Of a DNA stretch of 8,552 nucleotides, positions 1-5,669 are shown piece by piece. The translations under genes and the position numbers were made by a program. The stretch comes from JACDAN01 sp035776735. GTDB lineage: Bacteria > Actinomycetota > Thermoleophilia > Gaiellales > Gaiellaceae. Within the stretch, counting starts at the first letter, position 1, and each line of letters opens with the position of its first letter. A model generated the notes under the pieces. It was not told where the DNA came from. It searched no databases and was given only the letters and a program-made list of their open reading frames with translations. The DNA is taken from positions 1 through 8,552 of the forward strand of contig DASSSO010000079.1 in the NCBI GenBank assembly GCA_035776735.1, in the 5' to 3' direction.

Positions 1-979
1 GAGGCGGGACTGCGCAGGACGCCGCGTAGGCGGCGCTCTTGCTGCAGCAGCGCCAGAGCGTGGCGAGGAACCGCTCCTCGGCGGGCGTGAGCTCGCGGCC
101 GGCGAGCCGGACGACGAGGAAGTGCCGCCGGAGCGGTTCCCGCCCGGCGATGCGGAAGCTCTCGAGCCTGCCCTCCGCGAGCTCGGCCGCGACGGCGAAC
201 CGGCTCAGGAACGCGAACCCCAGCCCCGCCTCCGCTGCGCGCTTGACGCCCTCGGTGGGCCCCAGGCGCCAGGTCGTCCTCGGGTGGACGCCGGCGGCCC
301 GGAGCTCCTCGTCCGCGAGCGCCTGTGTGCTCGACCCGACCTCCGAGGCGAGGATCGTCGCGGCGGAGAGCGCCTCGGCCGCGACCGCGCCGTCCTCGAC
401 CGGCAGGAGACCCGGCTTGGCGACGCCGAGCACCTCGTCCTCGCAGAACCGCTGCACCGCGAGCCGCGGGTCGTCAGGAACGTCGCCGACGATCGCGAGC
501 TGCACGCTTCCGGCGAGCAGGCGCTGGAGGACGTCGACGGTCGACGCCACCTCCAGGTCGACGTCGACGCTGGGGAACTCCTCCTGGAAGCAGCCCAGCG
601 TCTCGGGGAGCAGGTACACGCCCGGAGCCCAGGACGCCGCGAGCGTGACTCGGCCGGACTGGAGCCCGGCGAGGTCGGCGATTTCCTCCTCGCCCGCGGC
701 GAGCGCCGCGAGCGCCTCTGCGGCGCGGAGGGCGAGCACGCGGCCCGCGTCCGTCAGCCGGCTTCCCCGGCCCAGCCGCTCGATCAGCGGCTGGCCCATC
801 GCGACCTCGAGCACGCGCACGTGCTCGCTCGCCGTCGACTGCGTGACACCGATCGCCCGCGCGGCCGCGGAGACGCTGCGCTCGTTCGCGAGCGCGACCA
901 GCAGGCGCATGCGGGTGGCGTCCCAGAGGGCACCGAGGGTGCTCCGCTCAACGTCGGGAACGATGGATGCCATCGCCAT
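1..979 (-). CDS. LysR-family transcriptional regulator (C-terminus cut by window edge)
   Basis: This is a DNA-binding regulator of the LysR type. Translating the minus strand from ATG at 979 gives 326 codons without a stop, up to the window edge. The winged HTH lies at about residues 24-85: SVSAAARAIGVTQSTASEH, then a recognition-helix region ending LEVAMGQPLIERLG and the linking helix. A periplasmic-binding-like effector domain follows from about residue 105 (SGRVTLAASWAPGVYLLPE, then LLAGSVQLAIVGD and EVGSSTQALADEELRAAG). LysR proteins are usually about 300 aa, so little should be missing beyond position 1. ATG 973 is an in-frame alternative start, and ATG 910 would remove a 23-residue extension. 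No Shine-Dalgarno sequence precedes 979, but a TATCGT -10-like box lies 11 nt upstream. It is divergent from the MBL/MFS pair across 42 bp, the classic LysR arrangement for controlling neighbours and itself. The effector is unknown; a CysB-like sulfur signal is only suggested by the neighbours. Confidence 0.93.
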   Translation of the reverse strand, partial: MAMASIVPDVERSTLGALWDATRMRLLVALANERSVSAAARAIGVTQSTASEHVRVLEVAMGQPLIERLGRGSRLTDAGRVLALRAAEALAALAAGEEEIADLAGLQSGRVTLAASWAPGVYLLPETLGCFQEEFPSVDVDLEVASTVDVLQRLLAGSVQLAIVGDVPDDPRLAVQRFCEDEVLGVAKPGLLPVEDGAVAAEALSAATILASEVGSSTQALADEELRAAGVHPRTTWRLGPTEGVKRAAEAGLGFAFLSRFAVAAELAEGRLESFRIAGREPLRRHFLVVRLAGRELTPAEERFLATLWRCCSKSAAYAASCAVPP

Positions 980-985
980 CTTCGG

Positions 986-1022
986 TTGCGACGATAGCAC
1001 GGCCGTCCCTACCCTGGCTCCG
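986..1022 (+). promoter_or_regulatory. Promoter of the MBL-MFS pair, leaderless start
   Basis: A TTGCGA -35 element (986-991) is followed after 18 bp by a TACCCT -10 element (1010-1015). Six bases later comes GTG at 1022, which is where transcription would be expected to begin. No purine-rich ribosome-binding site precedes this GTG. The mRNA is therefore probably leaderless, with transcription and translation starting at the same base. This arrangement is common in actinobacteria. Confidence 0.55.
987..999. promoter_or_regulatory. Candidate LysR-type operator (T-N11-A box)
   Basis: TGC-N7-GCA at 987-999 forms a T-N11-A interrupted palindrome, the usual LysR recognition pattern. It lies in the 42-bp gap between the divergent regulator and MBL genes. 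It overlaps the -35 element of the plus-strand promoter (986-991) and the -10-like box of the minus-strand regulator (996-991), so one bound protein could affect both. The motif is short and could occur by chance; position and context carry most of the weight. Confidence 0.5.
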
Positions 1023-1777
1023 TGATCCTCCGGCCGTTCCTCTTCGCCGGGACTGCCTGCGCCAGCTACCTCTTCGGGTGCACGACCCGCGGGAAGCTCG
1101 CGGTCGTCGACCCGCACGCCGAGCTCGTCGACGCCTACCTCGCGGCCGCCTCCGAGGCGGGCGCGCCGATCGTCGCCGTCTTCGAGACACACGTGCAGGC
1201 GGACCACGTCTCCGGCCTGCCCGAGCTGGTGGACGCCACGGGCGCGGCCCCATACCTGCCCGCAGGGGCCCGCGTCGAGTTCCCGCATGTGGAGCTCGCC
1301 GACGGCGACGTGGTCGAGCTCGGCAACACCGTCGTCCGCGCCCTCTCGACGCCCGGCCACGCCCCCGCGCATCACGCCTACGTCGTGGCCGACCGTCGCC
1401 GCGGCGACGAGGAGCCGTGGCTTGCGTTCACCGGCGACTCGCTGCTCGTCGGCGACGTCGGCCGGCCGGACCTGCACGCCGACGGAGACCCCGCGCCGCT
1501 CGCACGCACTCTCTTCCACTCGATCGTGAGGCTGCTCGAGCTGCCCGACGGCGTGCTCGTCTACCCGTCGCACTACGGCGGCTCGGTCTGCGGCCGGTCC
1601 CTCTCCGGGAATCCGTTCTCGACGATCGGCTTCGAGCGGACGCACAATCGCGCCCTCGGGGCGCCGGACGCCGAGACCTTCGCCCGTGACCTGCTCGCGG
1701 ACGTCCCGCCTCCGCCGATCGACCAGGCCGAGATCGTCCGCGCCAACCGCGCCGGCGCGGTTCCCGCCCGGAGGTGA
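1022..1777 (+). CDS. MBL-fold hydrolase of the persulfide dioxygenase (ETHE1-like) type
   Basis: This is a 251-aa single-domain metallo-beta-lactamase-fold protein of the ETHE1/CstB/glyoxalase II type. Family members oxidise glutathione or CoA persulfide to sulfite at a mononuclear iron. Visible motifs are an N-terminal GCASYLFGCTTRGKLAVVDP-like segment, ETHVQADHVSG (His57, Gln59, Asp61, His62), STPGHAPAHH (His113), TGDSLLVGDVGRPDL (Asp139) and YPSHYGG (His184). The second His of the usual HxHxDH motif is Gln59. The three iron ligands known for human ETHE1 (His79, His135, Asp154) correspond to His57, His113 and Asp139 and are all present; the first two are 56 residues apart in both proteins. 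There is no rhodanese domain. GTG 1022 is chosen because it gives the usual family N-terminus. The stop overlaps the MFS start (GTGA), so the two are translationally coupled. The substrate is inferred. Confidence 0.88.
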   Translation: MILRPFLFAGTACASYLFGCTTRGKLAVVDPHAELVDAYLAAASEAGAPIVAVFETHVQADHVSGLPELVDATGAAPYLPAGARVEFPHVELADGDVVELGNTVVRALSTPGHAPAHHAYVVADRRRGDEEPWLAFTGDSLLVGDVGRPDLHADGDPAPLARTLFHSIVRLLELPDGVLVYPSHYGGSVCGRSLSGNPFSTIGFERTHNRALGAPDAETFARDLLADVPPPPIDQAEIVRANRAGAVPARR

Positions 1778-3030
1778 CCGAGCCTCAGCTCGGGCTGCGC
1801 GCCAACGCGGGCCAGTTCGGCCTGCTAGTGGCGATCAACGCGCTCGTCGGCGCCATGGTCGGGCTGGAGCGGAGCGTCCTGCCGCTCGTCGCCGAGGACG
1901 AGTTCGGGCTCGCCTCCCGCACGGCGATCCTCTCCTTCGTCGTCGCCTTCGGGATCGCCAAGGCGCTCTCGAACCTGGTCGCCGGCGGGCTCGCCGACCG
2001 CTTCGGCCGCAAGCGGCTGCTCGTGGCCGGCTGGCTGCTTGCAGCTCCGGTGCCGCTGCTGATCGGGCTGGCGCCGAGCTGGGGCTTCGTCGTCGCCGCG
2101 AACGTCTTCCTCGGTGCGAGCCAGGGATTCGCCTGGTCGATGACGGTGGTGATGAAGATCGACCTGGTCGGGCCGCGCCGCCGCGGACTCGCGCTCGGCC
2201 TGAACGAGTCGGCCGGCTACCTGGGCGTCGCGCTCGCGGCGCTCGCGACCGGCGCGCTCGCCACGGCCTTCGTCCCGCGGACCGTGGTCTGGGTCGGCGG
2301 CCTCGCCGTCGTCGTCGCCGGCGCGGCCGCGTCGATCCTCCTCGTGCGGGACACGTCGGAGCACGTGCACGCCGAGCAGCGAGGGCACACGAGGCGGAAG
2401 CAGGTCCGGCGGCCCCTGCGGCACGCGATGGGCGCTACGGCCGCCCAGCCGGAGCTTCGTGCCTGCGCGCAGGCCGGCTTCGTCAACAACCTCAACGACG
2501 CGCTCGCCTGGGGCCTCGTCCCGCTCTACCTCGCGGCCAACGGCGCCGCTGTCGGCGAGATCGGCGTCGTCGCCGCCCTCTACCCGGCCGTGTGGGGCGC
2601 GGGCCAGCTCCTCACCGGCTGGTTCTCGGATCACGTCGGGCGGAAGCCCCTGATCGTCGCCGGAATGCTCGTCCAGGCGGGCGCGCTCGCGCTGCTCGTC
2701 GAGAGCGGCGGCGCCTTCGGCCCCGCCGTCGCCGCCGCGCTGCTGCTCGGCGCCGGCACGGCGCTCGTCTATCCGACGCTGATCGCGGCCGTCTCCGACG
2801 TCGCCCAGCCGTACGAGCGCGCGGCCACCGTCGGCGTCTACCGCTTCTGGCGGGACTTCGGCTTCGTCGCCGGCGCGCTGGCCGCGGGCGTCGTCGCCGA
2901 CGCGGTCGGCTCCTCGGCGGCGATCGCCGTCGTCGCGGCGCTCACCGCCGCCAGCGGCCTCTGGGTGGCAGCCACCCGCTGGGCGCCGTCCGCTAGCCCT
3001 CTCGCCGCTCGTCGGCCGGCCGCGCCGTGA
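1774..3030 (+). CDS. MFS transporter, 12 TM
   Basis: This is a 418-aa major facilitator superfamily permease of the inner membrane. It has two six-helix halves joined by a charged cytoplasmic loop at about residues 192-225 (rich in Arg, Lys and His). The MFS signature motif A appears twice, as GGLADRFGRKR (71-81) in loop 2-3 and TGWFSDHVGRK (281-291) in loop 8-9. A polar segment with FVNNLNDALAWG (236-247) sits in TM7. The length and duplicated halves are normal for the family. The GTG start lies four bases before the end of the upstream stop (GTGA overlap), and GGAGG just before it can act as ribosome-binding site. Coupling to the persulfide-dioxygenase-like protein suggests transport of a sulfur compound or a related thiol or drug, but nothing in the sequence fixes the substrate. 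Its last 38 bp overlap the antiparallel remnant ending at 2993. Confidence 0.92.
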   Translation: MTEPQLGLRANAGQFGLLVAINALVGAMVGLERSVLPLVAEDEFGLASRTAILSFVVAFGIAKALSNLVAGGLADRFGRKRLLVAGWLLAAPVPLLIGLAPSWGFVVAANVFLGASQGFAWSMTVVMKIDLVGPRRRGLALGLNESAGYLGVALAALATGALATAFVPRTVVWVGGLAVVVAGAAASILLVRDTSEHVHAEQRGHTRRKQVRRPLRHAMGATAAQPELRACAQAGFVNNLNDALAWGLVPLYLAANGAAVGEIGVVAALYPAVWGAGQLLTGWFSDHVGRKPLIVAGMLVQAGALALLVESGGAFGPAVAAALLLGAGTALVYPTLIAAVSDVAQPYERAATVGVYRFWRDFGFVAGALAAGVVADAVGSSAAIAVVAALTAASGLWVAATRWAPSASPLAARRPAAP

Positions 3031-3118
3031 CGACGATCGCCACTGCGAGCTCGCCCTGTCGCCGGGACGGGATGAGCTTCCGCATGAGCTCGAGGAGGTC
3101 GTCGATGGAGCCGCCGCA
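2993..3118 (-). pseudogene. C-terminal remnant of an unidentified minus-strand gene
   Basis: In one minus-strand frame, codons from 3118 down to TAG at 2995-2993 read CGGSIDDLLELMRKLIPS and then GELAVAIVV, followed by TARPADERREG and the stop. Thirty of the first 32 codons end in G or C, a coding signature not matched in the other frames here. The predicted shape is a helix followed by a beta-strand. Upstream of about 3120 the frame stays open, but its codons lose this bias and lie antisense to an OsmC fragment. The 5' part of the gene therefore appears to be missing. A GTG at 3174-3172 would allow a 59-aa product, but it looks incidental. I do not recognise the family. A CGG followed by a helix is loosely reminiscent of TusA-like sulfurtransferases, which is too weak to name it. 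The end overlaps the MFS gene by 38 bp. Confidence 0.5.
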
Positions 3119-3147
3119 GGGCGAGCCAGACCGACCTGGAGGAGCTC
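3086..3147. repeat. Imperfect inverted repeat spanning the gene-remnant junction
   Basis: GAGCTCGAGGAGGTC (3086-3100) and GACCTGGAGGAGCTC (3133-3147) are inverted copies matching at 11 of 15 positions, separated by 32 nt. The junction between the two truncated gene remnants, near 3120, lies inside the loop. Each arm falls within a coding-like helix segment (DDLLEL on the minus strand, DLEEL on the plus strand). The similarity may therefore be chance convergence of similar codons rather than a recombination site. Confidence 0.35.
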
Positions 3148-3234
3148 TGCACGTACGTCCAGGAGACCTCACCGGTCCGCGACGTGCTCGCGAACGGCGT
3201 CCCGGTGAGCACCTCGATCGAGGCGCTCTCGTGA
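3121..3234 (+). pseudogene. C-terminal remnant of an OsmC-family gene
   Basis: The plus strand from 3121 to TGA 3232-3234 encodes 37 residues containing TDLEELCTYVQETSPVRD and LANGVPV. This closely matches the end of OsmC/Ohr-like proteins: a helix carrying an ELC..v..tSPV motif, followed by a final NPVPV-like strand. OsmC proteins are thiol-dependent peroxidases or related proteins of about 130-180 aa, so roughly three quarters is absent. All but one of the 37 codons end in G or C. In the same frame there are stops at 3073 and 3085, no start codon in the fragment, and no OsmC-like sequence in the other frames upstream. The fragment therefore looks dead. The conserved Cys before TSPV is present, but the other catalytic Cys, normally more N-terminal, is lost. 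It overlaps the glycosyltransferase 3' end antisense. Confidence 0.6.
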
Positions 3235-4461
3235 GTCGTTGACAGGAGCCAGCTCCTCGAGGCTGTCGGCGGCGTAGGCCGGGCCACCCGCCGCCGCGAA
3301 CGCGTCGGCCACGCGTTCGGCGCCTGTTCGTAGCTCGAGCGCGCGATGCACGGCCTCGCGCAGCCGGTCCGCGTCGAGCCTACGGGCGGGGAGGCGGACG
3401 CCGGCGCCCGCTGTCTCGACGCGGCGTGCGACCTCCGGCTGATCGCGTCCGAATGGGATGGCCACGACGGGGACTCCCTGCGCGAGCGCCTTCTGCGTGA
3501 TCCCCATGCCCGCATGGCAGACGACGCAGGCCGCGCGCGCGAGCAGCGGCGAGTGCGGGACGAACCGCTCCACGCGCACGTTGTCCGGCACGGACAGTCC
3601 GGAGGGATCGACGTTGCTCGTCGTGACCACGACGTCGAGCGGCTCGCCCGCGAACGCCTCGCAGGCCGCCTCGACGAGGCGGCGGTCGTTCTGGAACAGC
3701 GTCGAGCAGGTGACGAGCACGACCGGCCCGGCGAGGTCGTCCAACCAGGCCGGCGCCTGCGCAGGCGGCTCCCAGATCCCCGGGCCGACGAGGCGCACCT
3801 GCGGCGGCCAGTCGGAGCGCGGGTACTCGAACGGCTCGGCCGTGTAGGCGAGCACGAGCGAGGCGGCGAGGAAGATGTCGTTCAGCGTCCTGACCGGAGG
3901 CAGGCCGACGCCGGCGCGGACCGGGTTGACGTGCGAGGCGATCAGGCGCTCGAGCGCGCCCAGCGCGAGCGCCCGCGCGACTCGGTCGCGCGCACGGCCG
4001 ACCGCGTCCCGTCGCGGAGCGAGGCCGAACCCGAACGGCGGGGCGTCGCGCGAGGGAAGCGGCACGGGCGAGACGATCGAAAACGCCCACGGCAGCCCCG
4101 AGCGCTCGGCACCCACAGCCGCACCCCAGGCGCCCTCGTCCACGAGGAGCACGTCGGGCTGCTCCAGCTCGAGTGCACGCTCGAGGTCCTGGAGCTGGAA
4201 GGGCCCCCGCTCGCCGAACTGGCGCATTCCGGAGACGAGGGCGCCGAACTTCGTTCGGGCGCGCCAGTCGTCCGGCTCGAAGCGCTCGATCTCGCGTGCG
4301 AGCGGCTCGGCGGCCAGGCCCTCGGCCCGCAGCGCCGGGACGTCGTCCACGCCGCAGCGCACGGCGACGCGGTGGCCGCGCGACGCGAGCTCCAGCAGCG
4401 TCGGCACCAGCGGGTAGAGCCTCCCCGGAACCGCGTCGACGTAGGCGAGGAAGCCGGCCAT
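3169..4461 (-). CDS. MGT-type (GT1) glycosyltransferase with read-through C-terminal tail
   Basis: This is a 430-aa GT-B-fold, GT1-family enzyme that would transfer a sugar from an NDP-sugar to a small molecule. The N-terminal acceptor domain begins YVDAVPGRLYPLVPTLLEL, then RGHRVAVRCG. The C-terminal donor domain has RFVPHSPLLARAACVVCHAGMG (His316) and IPFGRDQPEVARRVE (Asp340, Gln341), matching the HGGxG and DQ donor-binding motifs. At the usual Gly-His of the N-terminal motif it has Gly13-Arg14, so the general-base His of GT1 enzymes is missing. ATG 4461 starts the family N-terminus; the frame is open further upstream but is not GT-like. A TGAGG ribosome-binding site overlaps the stop of the upstream small membrane gene, 11 nt away. 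The family normally ends near residue 405 (LEELA). Residues 406-430 have poor third-position G/C and lie antisense to the OsmC remnant, so the tail is probably acquired. The acceptor is unknown. Confidence 0.88.
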   Translation of the reverse strand: MAGFLAYVDAVPGRLYPLVPTLLELASRGHRVAVRCGVDDVPALRAEGLAAEPLAREIERFEPDDWRARTKFGALVSGMRQFGERGPFQLQDLERALELEQPDVLLVDEGAWGAAVGAERSGLPWAFSIVSPVPLPSRDAPPFGFGLAPRRDAVGRARDRVARALALGALERLIASHVNPVRAGVGLPPVRTLNDIFLAASLVLAYTAEPFEYPRSDWPPQVRLVGPGIWEPPAQAPAWLDDLAGPVVLVTCSTLFQNDRRLVEAACEAFAGEPLDVVVTTSNVDPSGLSVPDNVRVERFVPHSPLLARAACVVCHAGMGITQKALAQGVPVVAIPFGRDQPEVARRVETAGAGVRLPARRLDADRLREAVHRALELRTGAERVADAFAAAGGPAYAADSLEELAPVNDSRERLDRGAHRDAVREHVADR

Positions 4462-4472
4462 CGGCCCCGCCC

Positions 4473-4772
4473 TCAGAGGGCGTAGAGCACGAGCGTGGCG
4501 GCCGTCACGAAGACGGCGGCCGCCTCGGCGCCGAGCTCCGAAGCCCGATCCCGGCGGCCGGTCAGCGAGTGGACGAACCAGACCCACAGCGCGCCGAGCG
4601 ACGTGATCGGATCCAGCGTCACGTCGAGGACGTTCTTCGCGATCACCGCCTGCCCGAGCAGGCAGACGGCGACGACGATCGCCACTCGAAGCTCCGGATC
4701 CCGCAGGGTGCGCCGGTGACGGCTCGGCTGCGCCGCTGAGCCGCCGCGCATTCCTGTCGCAGGCATACTCAT
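4473..4772 (-). CDS. Small hypothetical membrane protein, three predicted TM segments
   Basis: This 99-aa protein has a basic, disordered N-terminus (residues 1-28). Three hydrophobic segments follow: 29-45 (VAIVVAVCLLGQAV region), 53-70 (PITSLGALWVWFVHS) and 81-98 (AAAVFVTAATLVLYA). The basic N-terminus and the RRDR loop after TM2 suggest how it is oriented in the membrane. I do not recognise the family. Coding is supported by a very strong ribosome-binding site (AAAGGAGG) 5 nt before ATG, and by tight spacing to the glycosyltransferase, whose own ribosome-binding site overlaps this stop codon. The pair is almost certainly co-transcribed. It might anchor or accompany the glycosyltransferase at the membrane, which is inference from position only. 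Confidence 0.8.
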   Translation of the reverse strand: MSMPATGMRGGSAAQPSRHRRTLRDPELRVAIVVAVCLLGQAVIAKNVLDVTLDPITSLGALWVWFVHSLTGRRDRASELGAEAAAVFVTAATLVLYAL

Positions 4773-4777
4773 CTGCG

Positions 4778-4785
4778 CCTCCTTT
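4778..4785 (-). promoter_or_regulatory. Strong Shine-Dalgarno sequence of the small membrane gene
   Basis: The minus strand reads AAAGGAGG at 4785-4778, five bases before ATG 4772. It is the best anti-16S match in the window and fixes the start of the 99-aa gene. The contrast with the weak or absent sites before its neighbours suggests this downstream pair is translated more efficiently or independently. Confidence 0.75.
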
Positions 4786-4857
4786 CGCCTGACGCAAGCG
4801 TGCCCGCACCGGGTCGGCCCGGCATCCGCGTCGTTACTGAACGGTCATGCGGGGGGA

Positions 4858-5643
4858 CTACGCGGTCGCGAGCACCTCGTCGACGAAGCGCAGGACGACG
4901 GGGTGGGCCGGGTCGACGAGGTGGCCGCCCTCGACCCATTCGACCCTGGCCGCCGGCATCGCCGCCGCCATGGCGCCCATCACCTCCTCGAACCCCGGCT
5001 GCAGCGATTCCTTGCCGGCGACGAGCAGCGCCGGCTGGGCGACGGTGGCCAGCTGCTCCACGGTCACCTCGGGGTAGCCGCCGCGGACCTCGGCGACGAG
5101 CGCCGGGCCGTTCCCGGTCAGGATCTCGCGAGCGCCCTCCGGCATCTCCGCCCAGGCCTCGTCGCCCGCCACGCCGCGGATGACCGTCTCGGCGGCGGTG
5201 TCCATGTCGACCTCGGCCGCGTCGAGGACGCGCTGCGTGAGGTCGGCGATCCAGCGCGTCGCCTCCTCGCTGAACGACGGCGCGTCGCCCTCGAGCAGCA
5301 CCAGGGCCCGCACGCGGTCCGGGTGGCGCAGGGCGAGGTCCAGCGCCACGGCGCCGCCGTAGCTGCGCCCGATAACAACCGCCGGGGCCGCCGAGAGCGC
5401 GTCGATCAGCGCCGCCGCGTCGTCGGCCTGCTCGTGCACGTCCGTGGCGTATGGCTCCGGCCGCTCGCTGCGGAAGTGGCCGCGCCGGTCGTACAGGATC
5501 GTGCGCCCGCGCTTCGCGAGCTCCCGGGCTGCGTCGACCCAGAAGGCGGCCGAGCTCCCGGCGCCGTGGAGGCCGACGATCGGCTCCCCGGAACCGTGCT
5601 CCTCGTAGTAGAGCCTGACGCCGTTGGCGCGAACCTCGGGCAA
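4858..5643 (-). CDS. Alpha/beta-hydrolase, TTG start
   Basis: This is a 261-aa alpha/beta-hydrolase-fold enzyme, probably acting on an ester, lactone or similar small molecule in the cytoplasm. The oxyanion-hole motif LHGAGSS is at 25-31, the DRRGH turn at 52-56, the nucleophile elbow GRSYGG at 92-97 (Ser94), and the histidine motif EGGHLVDPAHP carries His241. The usual catalytic Asp after strand 7 is not there, since that turn reads GKES (210-213). Glu118 after strand 6 (LVLLEGD), 24 residues past Ser94, is a candidate acid. The TTG start at 5643 is chosen because it yields the canonical beginning MPEVRANGVRLYYEEHGSG. The nearest GAGG lies 14 nt upstream, rather far, so translation may depend on the gene before it, whose stop is 26 bp away. 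Eighty-five bp containing a short GC hairpin separate it from the next gene. Family membership is secure; the substrate is unknown. Confidence 0.9.
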   Translation of the reverse strand: MPEVRANGVRLYYEEHGSGEPIVGLHGAGSSAAFWVDAARELAKRGRTILYDRRGHFRSERPEPYATDVHEQADDAAALIDALSAAPAVVIGRSYGGAVALDLALRHPDRVRALVLLEGDAPSFSEEATRWIADLTQRVLDAAEVDMDTAAETVIRGVAGDEAWAEMPEGAREILTGNGPALVAEVRGGYPEVTVEQLATVAQPALLVAGKESLQPGFEEVMGAMAAAMPAARVEWVEGGHLVDPAHPVVLRFVDEVLATA

Positions 5644-5669
5644 GGCACGAGTATGCGCCTCGGGGAGGG

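Noticed and set aside
122..997. Plus-strand open frames opposite the LysR gene
   Set aside because: The minus strand gives a full LysR HTH and effector domain; the plus-strand translations are Arg-rich and motif-free.
3027..3242. A 71-codon plus-strand frame starting with GTG that overlaps the MFS stop
   Set aside because: Although the GTGA overlap looks like coupling, codon third positions are not G/C-biased and the region is better explained by the two gene remnants in other frames.
3346..4485. Long plus-strand open frame (379 codons) opposite the glycosyltransferase
   Set aside because: Its translation is low-complexity Arg/Ala/Glu-rich with no recognisable motif, while the minus strand encodes a clear GT1 protein with G/C-biased third positions.
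4462..4809. Upstream extension of the glycosyltransferase to 4809 (546 aa)
   Set aside because: The extra 116 residues overlap the 99-aa membrane gene in another frame and have no family similarity; ATG 4461 has a ribosome-binding site and the family N-terminus.
4809..4822. GC hairpin CCGGG-TCGG-CCCGG between the hydrolase and the small membrane gene
   Set aside because: The stem is only 5 bp and no T-run follows on either strand, so a terminator call is not justified. It may slow polymerase but proves nothing.
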